A stretch of 64,000 bases of DNA, taken from contig NW_026527566.1 in the NCBI RefSeq assembly GCF_022682495.2, positions 405,554 through 469,553 of the forward strand, in the 5' to 3' direction. The position numbers and the translations under genes were made by a program. Shown here piece by piece: positions 9,526 through 21,778 of this stretch (positions within the stretch are counted from its first letter, which is position 1; each line of letters opens with the position of its first letter). Source of the stretch: Desmodus rotundus (Eukaryota; Chordata; Mammalia; Chiroptera; Phyllostomidae). The notes under the pieces were generated by a model that saw only the letters and a list, made by a program, of their open reading frames with translations, was not told the origin of the DNA and searched no databases.

Positions 9526-10450
9526 CACCCAGAGGACCGCGCGTTTTCCCGTGGACCACACTTCCCAGCAGCTCTCCCACCCCCGCAGAGGCAGAGTGCC
9601 AGGAAAGAACTAGGGACCTGGTGCCTGGAAGAGGGGCCGGCCACGGTTCCGCGCCAGGTGGAGCGGTTCCGGGCGGGCGGGCGGGACCCTCGACCAAGGA
9701 CCGGTTCTCCCTTGGGGAGTCTGGCCTGTGCCCCGCCTGGGAGGCCAAGAGCCTTGCTTCGCCTGCAAAGCCCCCACCCTGCCACAAGGCGGCAGACTTG
9801 GACCCAGCCGCTTCAACCCTCCAGTCTCTGCGGAACCACCCAAAAATGGAGTGTGACCGCTGCGGCCTCAGTCCCCCAGAGCTCGAACCCCCACCTCTGT
9901 GAGGGAATCGGCGACCTCCTGTCCTTGGCGTCCGCAAAAGGCATTCACCTGCGGTGAACCTGGGCCTCGGGCGAGCACGGCCAGGCCCCATGGTAGGAGC
10001 CCGGGGAGGCAATGGCAGCCTCTGCGGCCAGGCCTCGGACTCTCCCCGGGGCTCTCTCGGGGCACGGGCACCCTCTCTCGCCTAGAGAGTGCCCACGCCG
10101 TGCCTTGAGCCCCGCGAGACACCTGCTTCCCGTGATAAGAGGCCCCCTGCCTCCGTGGAGCTTGGAACTCTGGGGCCGGGCTGCGGGTCCCTGGGCTAAG
10201 TGGCTGGAAGCGCGCAGACCCCTCCGTCCCGACCGCCCAACTGCGAAGGACAGGGGGGAGGCCCCCAGGAGATGGCTTTGTTCAGAGCCGCGGCTGGCCG
10301 GTTTCGGGCCAAGACGCGGGACCCGGCAGGCTCAGGACAGGCAGCCCCAGCACAAGCCTCCCTCGGGGCAACGGGCCCCACCCTGGACATATCAGGCCTG
10401 CTTCACAGGGTCCCTGGGGTCGTGTCCGTGGAACTGGAAGCTCTCCCCGC
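9526..10450. repeat. Type monomer A1/N1 (M11)
   Basis: A1 left half with an N1 right half: ggggccgggctgcggg, ggaagcgcgcag, tttgttcagagccgcggc, gggccaagacgcggg and ctggacatatcaggcc. N1 passes into Bb (cgtcttacacccc). Also A1/N1: M6, M16, M25, M32, M39, M46, M55, M67. The N1 right half also sits on A2 in M18 and M20. Confidence 0.87.
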
Positions 10451-11398
10451 CACCCAGAGGTCCGTTCCTTTTCCCGTGGACCACACTTGCCAGCCCGTCT
10501 TACACCCCGCCAGAGGCAGAGTGCCAGGGAAGAGCTAGGGAACCGGGGCCTCGATGAGGGGCGGGCCAGGGTTCCACGCCTGGTGGGCAGGGGCCCGGGC
10601 GGGCCGGACCCACGCCCAGGGACCCCGTCTCCAGGGGGGACTCGGGTCTGAGACCTGCCTGGGGGGCTATGAGTCTTTCCTGGCTCAATCGGCCCCACCC
10701 TGCCCCGAGGCGGCCAACGTGCACCGAGACGCTTCTACTCTCTAAAGTCTGGGCTGGACTTCGCGAGAAGGGACTGTGTCCACTGGGACCCGGGTCCCAC
10801 AGAGCTCGAACCCCCCTCCCCGTGAAGGCATCCGCGGCCTGTGGTCCCTGGTGTCCGCAAAAGGCATTCACCTGCGGAGAACCTGGGCCCAGGTGAGCGG
10901 GACCAGGCCCCACGGCAGGAGCCTGGGGAGGCCACTGGAGCCCCGGGGGCCAGGGCTGGGCATTTTCCCGGGTGCTCTCTCGGGTCCCAGGAGCCCTCTC
11001 TCGCCCGGGGAGTGCCCACGCCGTCCCCTGACCCCCGCAGGACGCCTGCATCCCGCCATAAGCGGCCCACCTCGTCCATGGAGCTGGGACACATGGGGCC
11101 GGGGTGCGAGGAACTGGCCTACGTGGCTGCAAACCCGCAGACCCCTCCGTCCCGTCCCCACCACTGCGAAGATCCCCCTGTTCTTCCATCCGTAAAGGGG
11201 TCCCCGGGAGGCCCCCAGGAGATGGCTTTTGTCCGAGACGCGGCTGGGAGGTTTCGGGCCAAGAGGCGGGGCCGCGCAGGCGCAAGCAGGCCCCACCCCA
11301 AGAGCATCCCTCCGGGCAACGTGCCCCCCCCTTGAGATATCAGGCCAGGTCCACAGGGTCCCTGGGCTGGTGTCAGAGTTAACGGAGGCCCTCCCTGC
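10451..11398. repeat. Type monomer Bb/H (M12)
   Basis: Bb is marked by cgtcttacacccc, accccgtctccagg, ggctatgagtctttcctgg, gcggc(c/a)aacgtgcacc and gtgaaggcatccgc. The right half has the left palindrome arm only: aaaggggtccccgggagg. Length 948 bp. Other Bb/H monomers: M7, M17, M19, M21, M26, M33, M40, M47, M52, M60. Confidence 0.87.
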
Positions 11399-12322
11399 CA
11401 CCCAGAGGACCGCGCGTTTTCCCGTGGACCACACTTGCCAGGCTGTCTCCCACCCCGCCAGAGGCAGAGTGCCAGGGAAGAGCTAGGGACCTGGGGCCGG
11501 GAAGAGGGGCCGGCCACGGTTCCGCGCCAGGTGGAGCGGTTCCGGGCGGGCGGGCGGGACCCTCGACCAAGGACCGGTTCTTCCTTGGGGAGTCTGGCCT
11601 GTGCCCCGCCTGGGAGGCCAAGAGCCTTGCTTCGCCTGCAAAGCCCCCACCCTGCCACAAGGCGGCAGACTTGGACCCAGCCGCTTCAACCCTCCAGTCT
11701 CTGCGGAACCACCCAAAAATGGAGTGTGACCGCTGCGACCTCAGTCCCCCAGAGCTCGAACCCCCACCTCTGTGAGGGAATCGGCGACCTCCTGTCCTTG
11801 GCGTCCGCAAAAGGCATTCACCTGCGGTGAACCTGGGCCTCGGGCGAGCACGGCCAGGCCCCATGGTAGGAGCCCGGGGAGGCAATGGCAGCCTCTGCGG
11901 CCAGGCCTCGGACTCTCCCCGGGGCTCTCTCGGGGCACGGGCACCCTCTCTCGCCTAGAGAGTGCCCACGCCGTGCCTTGAGCCCCGCGAGACACCTGCT
12001 TCCCGTGATAAGAGGCCCCCTGCCTCCGTGGAGCTTGGAACTCTGGGGCGGGCTGCGGGTCCCTGGGCTAAGTGGCTGGAAGCGAGCAGACCCCTCCGTC
12101 CCGACCGCCCAACTGGGAAGGACAGGGGGGAGGCCCCCAGGAGATGGCTTTGGTCAGAGCCGCTGCTGGCCGGTTTCGGGCCGAGACGCGGGACCCGGCA
12201 GGCTCAGGACAGGCAGCCCCAGCACAAGCCTCCCTCGGGGCAACGGGCCCCACCCTGGACATATCAGGCCTGCTTCACAGGGTCCCTGGGGTCGTGTCGG
12301 TGAAACTGGAAGCTCTCCCCGC
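11399..12322. repeat. Type monomer A2/N2 (M13)
   Basis: A2 differs from A1 near its start: cacttgccaggctgtctccc and cctggggccgggaagagg, where A1 has cttcccagcagctc and gtgcctggaagagg. N2 is marked by ggggcgggctgcgggtccc, ggaagcgagcag, caactgggaaggacagg, ggtcagagccgctgctgg and gtcggtgaaactgg. N2 passes into Ba. Also M8, M22, M27, M34 and M41 (partly converted). Confidence 0.87.
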
Positions 12323-13293
12323 CACCCAGAGGTCCGTTCCTTTTCCCGTGGACCACACTTGCCAGCCCGTCTCCCACCCCGCCAGAGGCAGAGTGCCAGG
12401 GAAGAGCTAGGGACCCGGGGCCTCGATGAGGGGCGGACCAGGGTTCCGCGCCTGGTGGGCAAGGGCCCGGACGGGCGGGACCCAAGCCAAGGGACCGGGT
12501 CTCCCTGGGGGTCTCGGGCCTGAGACCTGGCTGGGGGGCTAAGAGTCTCTCTTGGCTCAAACGGCCCCACCCTGCCCCGAGGCGGAAAACTTGGACCGAG
12601 ACGCTTTTACTCTCTAAAGTCTGGGCTGAACTTTGCGAAAAGGGACTGTGTGCGCTGCGACCTGGGTCCCACAGAGCTCGAACCCCCCCTGCCCGTGAAG
12701 GGATCCGCTGCCTGTGGTCCCTGGTGTCCGCAAAAGGTATTCACCTGCGGAGAACCTGGGCCCAGGTGAGCGGGACCAGGCCCCACGGCAGGAGCCTGGG
12801 GAGGCCACTGGAGCCACGGGGGCCAGGGCTGGGCATTTTCCCGGGTGCTCTCTCGGGTCCCAGGCGCCCTCTCTCGCCCGGGGAGTGCCCACGCCGTCCC
12901 CTGACCCCCGCAGGACGCCTGCATCCCGCCATAAGCGGCCCACCTCGTCCATGGAGCTGGGACACATGGGGCCGGGGTGCGAGCAACTGGCCTACGTGGC
13001 TGCAAACCCGCAGACCCCTCCGTCCCGTCCCCACCACTGCGAAGATCCCCCTGTTCTTCCATCCGTAAAGGGGTCCCCCTTTACGGATGGAAGAACAGGG
13101 GGGAGGCCCCCAGGAGATGGCTTTTGTCCGAGACGCGGCTGGGAGGTTTGGGGCCAAGAGGCGGGGCCGCGCAGGCGCAAGCAGGCCCCACCCCAAGAGC
13201 ATCCCTCCGGGCAACGTGCCCCCCCCTTGAGATATCAGGCCAGGTCCACAGGGTCCCTGGGCTGGTGTCAGAGTTAACGGAGGCCCTCCCTGC

Positions 13294-16200
13294 GACCCAG
13301 AGGACCGCGCGTTTTCCCGTGGACCACACTTCCCAGCAGCTCTCCCACCCCCGCAGAGGCAGAGTGCCAGGAAAGAACTAGGGACCTGGTGCCTGGAAGA
13401 GGGGCCGGCCACGGTTCCGCCCCAGGTGGAGCGGTTCCGGGCGGGCGGGCGGGACCCTCGACCAAGGACCGGTTCTCCCTTGGGGAGTCTGGCCTGTGCC
13501 CCGCCTGGGAGGCCAAGAGCCTTGCTTCGCCTGCAAAGCCCCCACCCTGCCACAAGGCGGCAGACTTGGTCCCAGCCGCTTCAACCCTCCAGTCTCTGCG
13601 GAACCACCCAAAAATGGAGTGTGACCGCTGCGGCCTCAGTCCCCCAGAGCTCGAACCCCCACCTCTGTGAGGGAATCGGCGACCTCCTGTCCTTGGCGTC
13701 CGCAAAAGGCATTCACCTGCGGTGAACCTGGGCCTCGGGCGAGCACGGCCAGGCCCCATGGTAGGAGCCCGGGGAGGCAATGGCAGCCTCTGCGGCCAGG
13801 CCTCGGACTCTCCCCGGGGCTCTCTCGGGTCCCAGGCGCCCTCTCTCGCCCGGGGAGTGCCCACGCCGTCCCCTGACCCCCGCAGGACGCCTGCATCCCG
13901 CCATAAGCGGCCCAACCTCGTCCATGGAGCTGGGACACATGGGGCCGGGTGCGAGCAACTGGCCTACGTGGCTGCAAACCCGCAGACCCCTCCGTCCCGT
14001 CCCCACCACTGCGAAGATCCCCCTGTTCTTCCATCCGTAAAGGGGTCCCCCTTTACGGATGGAAGAACAGGGGGGAGGCCCCCAGGAGATGGCTTTTGTC
14101 CGAGCCGGGGCTGGGTGGTTTCGGGCCAAGAGGCGGGGCCGCGCAGGCGCAAGCAAGCCCCACCCCAGAGCATCCCTCCGGGCAACGTGCCCCCCCCTTG
14201 AGATATCAGGCCAGGTCCACAGGGTCCCTGGGCTGGTGTCAGAGTTAACGGAGGCCCTCCCTGCCACCCAGAGGACCGCGCGTTTTCCCGTGGACCACAC
14301 TTCCCAGCAGCTCTCCCACCCCCGCAGAGGCAGAGTGCCAGGAAAGAACTAGGGACCTGGTGCCTGGAAGAGGGGCCGGCCACGGTTCCGCGCCAGGTGG
14401 AGCGGTTCCGGGCGGGCGGGCGGGACCCTCGACCAAGGACCGGTTCTCCCTTGGGGAGTCTGGCCTGTGCCCCGCCTGGGAGGCCAAGAGCCTTGCTTCG
14501 CCTGCAAAGCCCCCACCCTGCCACAAGGCGGCAGACTTGGACCCAGCCGCTTCAACCCTCCAGTCTCTGCGGAACCACCCAAAAATGGAGTGTGACCGCT
14601 GCGGCCTCAGTCCCCCAGAGCTCGAACCCCCACCTCTGTGAGGGAATCGGCGACCTCCTGTCCTTGGCGTCCGCAAAAGGCATTCACCTGCGGTGAACCT
14701 GGGCCTCGGGCGAGCACGGCCAGGCCCCATGGTAGGAGCCCGGGGAGGCAATGGCAGCCTCTGCGGCCAGGCCTCGGACTCTCCCCGGGGCTCTCTCGGG
14801 GCACGGGCACCCTCTCTCGCCTAGAGAGTGCCCACGCCGTGCCTTGAGCCCCGCGAGACACCTGCTTCCCGTGATAAGAGGCCCCCTGCCTCCGTGGAGC
14901 TTGGAACTCTGGGGCCGGGCTGCGGGTCCCTGGGCTAAGTGGCTGGAAGCGCGCAGACCCCTCCGTCCCGACCGCCCAACTGCGAAGGACAGGGGGGAGG
15001 CCCCCAGGAGATGGCTTTGTTCAGAGCCGCGGCTGGCCGGTTTCGGGCCAAGACGCGGGACCCGGCAGGCTCAGGACAGGCAGCCCCAGCACAAGCCTCC
15101 CTCGGGGCAACGGGCCCCACCCTGGACATATCAGGCCTGCTTCACAGGGTCCCTGGGGTCGTGTCCGTGGAACTGGAAGCTCTCCCCGCCACCCAGAGGT
15201 CCGTTCCTTTTCCCGTGGACCACACTTGCCAGCCCGTCTTACACCCCGCCAGAGGCAGAGTGCCAGGGAAGAGCTAGGGAACCGGGGCCTCGATGAGGGG
15301 CGGGCCAGGGTTCCACGCCTGGTGGGCAGGGGCCCGGGCGGGCCGGACCCACGCCCAGGGACCCCGTCTCCAGGGGGGACTCGGGTCTGAGACCTGCCTG
15401 GGGGGCTATGAGTCTTTCCTGGCTCAATCGGCCCCACCCTGCCCCGAGGCGGCCAACGTGCACCGAGACGCTTCTACTCTCTAAAGTCTGGGCTGGACTT
15501 CGCGAGAAGGGACTGTGTCCACTGGGACCCGGGTCCCACAGAGCTCGAACCCCCCTCCCCGTGAAGGCATCCGCGGCCTGTGGTCCCTGGTGTCCGCAAA
15601 AGGCATTCACCTGCGGAGAACCTGGGCCCAGGTGAGCGGGACCAGGCCCCACGGCAGGAGCCTGGGGAGGCCACTGGAGCCCCGGGGGCCAGGGCTGGGC
15701 ATTTTCCCGGGTGCTCTCTCGGGTCCCAGGAGCCCTCTCTCGCCCGGGGAGTGCCCACGCCGTCCCCTGACCCCCGCAGGACGCCTGCATCCCGCCATAA
15801 GCGGCCCACCTCGTCCATGGAGCTGGGACACATGGGGCCGGGGTGCGAGGAACTGGCCTACGTGGCTGCAAACCCGCAGACCCCTCCGTCCCGTCCCCAC
15901 CACTGCGAAGATCCCCCTGTTCTTCCATCCGTAAAGGGGTCCCCGGGAGGCCCCCAGGAGATGGCTTTTGTCCGAGACGCGGCTGGGAGGTTTCGGGCCA
16001 AGAGGCGGGGCCGCGCAGGCGCAAGCAGGCCCCACCCCAAGAGCATCCCTCCGGGCAACGTGCCCCCCCCTTGAGATATCAGGCCAGGTCCACAGGGTCC
16101 CTGGGCTGGTGTCAGAGTTAACGGAGGCCCTCCCTGCCACCCAGAGGACCGCGCGTTTTCCCGTGGACCACACTTGCCAGGCTGTCTCCCACCCCGCCAG

Positions 16201-19200
16201 AGGCAGAGTGCCAGGGAAGAGCTAGGGACCTGGGGCCGGGAAGAGGGGCCGGCCACGGTTCCGCGCCAGGTGGAGCGGTTCCGGGCGGGCGGGCGGGACC
16301 CTCGACCAAGGACCGGTTCTTCCTTGGGGAGTCTGGCCTGTGCCCCGCCTGGGAGGCCAAGAGCCTTGCTTCGCCTGCAAAGCCCCCACCCTGCCACAAG
16401 GCGGCAGACTTGGACCCAGCCGCTTCAACCCTCCAGTCTCTGCGGAACCACCCAAAAATGGAGTGTGACCGCTGCGACCTCAGTCCCCCAGAGCTCGAAC
16501 CCCCACCTCTGTGAGGGAATCGGCGACCTCCTGTCCTTGGCGTCCGCAAAAGGCATTCACCTGCGGTGAACCTGGGCCTCGGGCGAGCACGGCCAGGCCC
16601 CATGGTAGGAGCCCGGGGAGGCAATGGCAGCCTCTGCGGCCAGGCCTCGGACTCTCCCCGGGGCTCTCTCGGGGCACGGGCACCCTCTCTCGCCTAGAGA
16701 GTGCCCACGCCGTGCCTTGAGCCCCGCGAGACACCTGCTTCCCGTGATAAGAGGCCCCCTGCCTCCGTGGAGCTTGGAACTCTGGGGCCGGGCTGCGGGT
16801 CCCTGGGCTAAGTGGCTGGAAGCGCGCAGACCCCTCCGTCCCGACCGCCCAACTGCGAAGGACAGGGGGGAGGCCCCCAGGAGATGGCTTTGTTCAGAGC
16901 CGCGGCTGGCCGGTTTCGGGCCAAGACGCGGGACCCGGCAGGCTCAGGACAGGCAGCCCCAGCACAAGCCTCCCTCGGGGCAACGGGCCCCACCCTGGAC
17001 ATATCAGGCCTGCTTCACAGGGTCCCTGGGGTCGTGTCCGTGGAACTGGAAGCTCTCCCCGCCACCCAGAGGTCCGTTCCTTTTCCCGTGGACCACACTT
17101 GCCAGCCCGTCTTACACCCCGCCAGAGGCAGAGTGCCAGGGAAGAGCTAGGGAACCGGGGCCTCGATGAGGGGCGGGCCAGGGTTCCACGCCTGGTGGGC
17201 AGGGGCCCGGGCGGGCCGGACCCACGCCCAGGGACCCCGTCTCCAGGGGGGACTCGGGTCTGAGACCTGCCTGGGGGGCTATGAGTCTTTCCTGGCTCAA
17301 TCGGCCCCACCCTGCCCCGAGGCGGCCAACGTGCACCGAGACGCTTCTACTCTCTAAAGTCTGGGCTGGACTTCGCGAGAAGGGACTGTGTCCACTGGGA
17401 CCCGGGTCCCACAGAGCTCGAACCCCCCTCCCCGTGAAGGCATCCGCGGCCTGTGGTCCCTGGTGTCCGCAAAAGGCATTCACCTGCGGAGAACCTGGGC
17501 CCAGGTGAGCGGGACCAGGCCCCACGGCAGGAGCCTGGGGAGGCCACTGGAGCCCCGGGGGCCAGGGCTGGGCATTTTCCCGGGTGCTCTCTCGGGTCCC
17601 AGGAGCCCTCTCTCGCCCGGGGAGTGCCCACGCCGTCCCCTGACCCCCGCAGGACGCCTGCATCCCGCCATAAGCGGCCCACCTCGTCCATGGAGCTGGG
17701 ACACATGGGGCCGGGGTGCGAGGAACTGGCCTACGTGGCTGCAAACCCGCAGACCCCTCCGTCCCGTCCCCACCACTGCGAAGATCCCCCTGTTCTTCCA
17801 TCCGTAAAGGGGTCCCCGGGAGGCCCCCAGGAGATGGCTTTTGTCCGAGACGCGGCTGGGAGGTTTCGGGCCAAGAGGCGGGGCCGCGCAGGCGCAAGCA
17901 GGCCCCACCCCAAGAGCATCCCTCCGGGCAACGTGCCCCCCCCTTGAGATATCAGGCCAGGTCCACAGGGTCCCTGGGCTGGTGTCAGAGTTAACGGAGG
18001 CCCTCCCTGCCACCCAGAGGACCGCGCGTTTTCCCGTGGACCACACTTGCCAGGCTGTCTCCCACCCCGCCAGAGGCAGAGTGCCAGGGAAGAGCTAGGG
18101 ACCTGGGGCCGGGAAGAGGGGCCGGCCACGGTTCCGCGCCAGGTGGAGCGGTTCCGGGCGGGCGGGCGGGACCCTCGACCAAGGACCGGTTCTTCCTTGG
18201 GGAGTCTGGCCTGTGCCCCGCCTGGGAGGCCAAGAGCCTTGCTTCGCCTGCAAAGCCCCCACCCTGCCACAAGGCGGCAGACTTGGACCCAGCCGCTTCA
18301 ACCCTCCAGTCTCTGCGGAACCACCCAAAAATGGAGTGTGACCGCTGCGACCTCAGTCCCCCAGAGCTCGAACCCCCACCTCTGTGAGGGAATCGGCGAC
18401 CTCCTGTCCTTGGCGTCCGCAAAAGGCATTCACCTGCGGTGAACCTGGGCCTCGGGCGAGCACGGCCAGGCCCCATGGTAGGAGCCCGGGGAGGCAATGG
18501 CAGCCTCTGCGGCCAGGCCTCGGACTCTCCCCGGGGCTCTCTCGGGGCACGGGCACCCTCTCTCGCCTAGAGAGTGCCCACGCCGTGCCTTGAGCCCCGC
18601 GAGACACCTGCTTCCCGTGATAAGAGGCCCCCTGCCTCCGTGGAGCTTGGAACTCTGGGGCCGGGCTGCGGGTCCCTGGGCTAAGTGGCTGGAAGCGCGC
18701 AGACCCCTCCGTCCCGACCGCCCAACTGCGAAGGACAGGGGGGAGGCCCCCAGGAGATGGCTTTGTTCAGAGCCGCGGCTGGCCGGTTTCGGGCCAAGAC
18801 GCGGGACCCGGCAGGCTCAGGACAGGCAGCCCCAGCACAAGCCTCCCTCGGGGCAACGGGCCCCACCCTGGACATATCAGGCCTGCTTCACAGGGTCCCT
18901 GGGGTCGTGTCCGTGGAACTGGAAGCTCTCCCCGCCACCCAGAGGTCCGTTCCTTTTCCCGTGGACCACACTTGCCAGCCCGTCTTACACCCCGCCAGAG
19001 GCAGAGTGCCAGGGAAGAGCTAGGGAACCGGGGCCTCGATGAGGGGCGGGCCAGGGTTCCACGCCTGGTGGGCAGGGGCCCGGGCGGGCCGGACCCACGC
19101 CCAGGGACCCCGTCTCCAGGGGGGACTCGGGTCTGAGACCTGCCTGGGGGGCTATGAGTCTTTCCTGGCTCAATCGGCCCCACCCTGCCCCGAGGCGGCC

Positions 19201-21778
19201 AACGTGCACCGAGACGCTTCTACTCTCTAAAGTCTGGGCTGGACTTCGCGAGAAGGGACTGTGTCCACTGGGACCCGGGTCCCACAGAGCTCGAACCCCC
19301 CTCCCCGTGAAGGCATCCGCGGCCTGTGGTCCCTGGTGTCCGCAAAAGGCATTCACCTGCGGAGAACCTGGGCCCAGGTGAGCGGGACCAGGCCCCACGG
19401 CAGGAGCCTGGGGAGGCCACTGGAGCCCCGGGGGCCAGGGCTGGGCATTTTCCCGGGTGCTCTCTCGGGTCCCAGGAGCCCTCTCTCGCCCGGGGAGTGC
19501 CCACGCCGTCCCCTGACCCCCGCAGGACGCCTGCATCCCGCCATAAGCGGCCCACCTCGTCCATGGAGCTGGGACACATGGGGCCGGGGTGCGAGGAACT
19601 GGCCTACGTGGCTGCAAACCCGCAGACCCCTCCGTCCCGTCCCCACCACTGCGAAGATCCCCCTGTTCTTCCATCCGTAAAGGGGTCCCCGGGAGGCCCC
19701 CAGGAGATGGCTTTTGTCCGAGACGCGGCTGGGAGGTTTCGGGCCAAGAGGCGGGGCCGCGCAGGCGCAAGCAGGCCCCACCCCAAGAGCATCCCTCCGG
19801 GCAACGTGCCCCCCCCTTGAGATATCAGGCCAGGTCCACAGGGTCCCTGGGCTGGTGTCAGAGTTAACGGAGGCCCTCCCTGCCACCCAGAGGACCGCGC
19901 GTTTTCCCGTGGACCACACTTGCCAGGCTGTCTCCCACCCCGCCAGAGGCAGAGTGCCAGGGAAGAGCTAGGGACCTGGGGCCGGGAAGAGGGGCCGGCC
20001 ACGGTTCCGCGCCAGGTGGAGCGGTTCCGGGCGGGCGGGCGGGACCCTCGACCAAGGACCGGTTCTTCCTTGGGGAGTCTGGCCTGTGCCCCGCCTGGGA
20101 GGCCAAGAGCCTTGCTTCGCCTGCAAAGCCCCCACCCTGCCACAAGGCGGCAGACTTGGACCCAGCCGCTTCAACCCTCCAGTCTCTGCGGAACCACCCA
20201 AAAATGGAGTGTGACCGCTGCGACCTCAGTCCCCCAGAGCTCGAACCCCCACCTCTGTGAGGGAATCGGCGACCTCCTGTCCTTGGCGTCCGCAAAAGGC
20301 ATTCACCTGCGGTGAACCTGGGCCTCGGGCGAGCACGGCCAGGCCCCATGGTAGGAGCCCGGGGAGGCAATGGCAGCCTCTGCGGCCAGGCCTCGGACTC
20401 TCCCCGGGGCTCTCTCGGGGCACGGGCACCCTCTCTCGCCTAGAGAGTGCCCACGCCGTGCCTTGAGCCCCGCGAGACACCTGCTTCCCGTGATAAGAGG
20501 CCCCCTGCCTCCGTGGAGCTTGGAACTCTGGGGCGGGCTGCGGGTCCCTGGGCTAAGTGGCTGGAAGCGAGCAGACCCCTCCGTCCCGACCGCCCAACTG
20601 GGAAGGACAGGGGGGAGGCCCCCAGGAGATGGCTTTGGTCAGAGCCGCTGCTGGCCGGTTTCGGGCCGAGACGCGGGACCCGGCAGGCTCAGGACAGGCA
20701 GCCCCAGCACAAGCCTCCCTCGGGGCAACGGGCCCCACCCTGGACATATCAGGCCTGCTTCACAGGGTCCCTGGGGTCGTGTCGGTGAAACTGGAAGCTC
20801 TCCCCGCCACCCAGAGGTCCGTTCCTTTTCCCGTGGACCACACTTGCCAGCCCGTCTCCCACCCCGCCAGAGGCAGAGTGCCAGGGAAGAGCTAGGGACC
20901 CGGGGCCTCGATGAGGGGCGGACCAGGGTTCCGCGCCTGGTGGGCAAGGGCCCGGACGGGCGGGACCCAAGCCAAGGGACCGGGTCTCCCTGGGGGTCTC
21001 GGGCCTGAGACCTGGCTGGGGGGCTAAGAGTCTCTCTTGGCTCAAACGGCCCCACCCTGCCCCGAGGCGGAAAACTTGGACCGAGACGCTTTTACTCTCT
21101 AAAGTCTGGGCTGAACTTTGCGAAAAGGGACTGTGTGCGCTGCGACCTGGGTCCCACAGAGCTCGAACCCCCCCTGCCCGTGAAGGGATCCGCTGCCTGT
21201 GGTCCCTGGTGTCCGCAAAAGGTATTCACCTGCGGAGAACCTGGGCCCAGGTGAGCGGGACCAGGCCCCACGGCAGGAGCCTGGGGAGGCCACTGGAGCC
21301 ACGGGGGCCAGGGCTGGGCATTTTCCCGGGTGCTCTCTCGGGTCCCAGGCGCCCTCTCTCGCCCGGGGAGTGCCCACGCCGTCCCCTGACCCCCGCAGGA
21401 CGCCTGCATCCCGCCATAAGCGGCCCACCTCGTCCATGGAGCTGGGACACATGGGGCCGGGGTGCGAGCAACTGGCCTACGTGGCTGCAAACCCGCAGAC
21501 CCCTCCGTCCCGTCCCCACCACTGCGAAGATCCCCCTGTTCTTCCATCCGTAAAGGGGTCCCCCTTTACGGATGGAAGAACAGGGGGGAGGCCCCCAGGA
21601 GATGGCTTTTGTCCGAGACGCGGCTGGGAGGTTTGGGGCCAAGAGGCGGGGCCGCGCAGGCGCAAGCAGGCCCCACCCCAAGAGCATCCCTCCGGGCAAC
21701 GTGCCCCCCCCTTGAGATATCAGGCCAGGTCCACAGGGTCCCTGGGCTGGTGTCAGAGTTAACGGAGGCCCTCCCTGC
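13294..21778. repeat. Expanded pentamer block IV, nonamer (M15-M23)
   Basis: Starts: M15 13294 (A1/F), M16 14265 (A1/N1), M17 15190 (Bb/H), M18 16138 (A2/N1), M19 17063 (Bb/H), M20 18011 (A2/N1), M21 18936 (Bb/H), M22 19884 (A2/N2), M23 20808 (Ba/F). Length 8485 bp, which equals a 4739-bp pentamer plus two 1873-bp dimers. M15 carries a private extra A (cggcccaacctcg near 13911). Its junction reads gcgacccag instead of gccacccag, as in M24, M31, M38, M45 and M54. Confidence 0.9.
15190..20807. repeat. Triplicated Bb/H + A2/N dimer
   Basis: Three consecutive dimers: 15190-17062 (1873 bp), 17063-18935 (1873 bp), 18936-20807 (1872 bp). The first two look identical throughout. In the third, the final right half switches from N1 (ggaagcgcgcag, gttcagagccgcggc) to N2 (ggaagcgagcag, ggtcagagccgctgc), which restores the normal exit into Ba. 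This is what repeated unequal exchange between neighbouring dimers would leave. Confidence 0.9.

Larger units (their letters stand above)
8556..13293. repeat. Pentamer higher-order repeat block III (M10-M14)
   Basis: Starts: M10 8556 (A1/F, TC centre), M11 9526 (A1/N1), M12 10451 (Bb/H), M13 11399 (A2/N2), M14 12323 (Ba/F). Length 4738 bp, equal to block V (21779-26516) to the base. M10 has one G fewer in the gggccgggtgcg run and one A fewer in caccccagagc, giving 970 instead of 972 bp; the same pair of losses marks M15, M24 and M29, so it is inherited with the HOR. Confidence 0.9.

Noticed and set aside
10302..10321. CENP-B-box-like sequence tttcgggccaagacgcggga in N right halves
   Set aside because: The box needs TTCG, four bases, A, two bases, then CGGG. 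Here the spacing to CGGG is three bases too long, so the essential pattern is not met.
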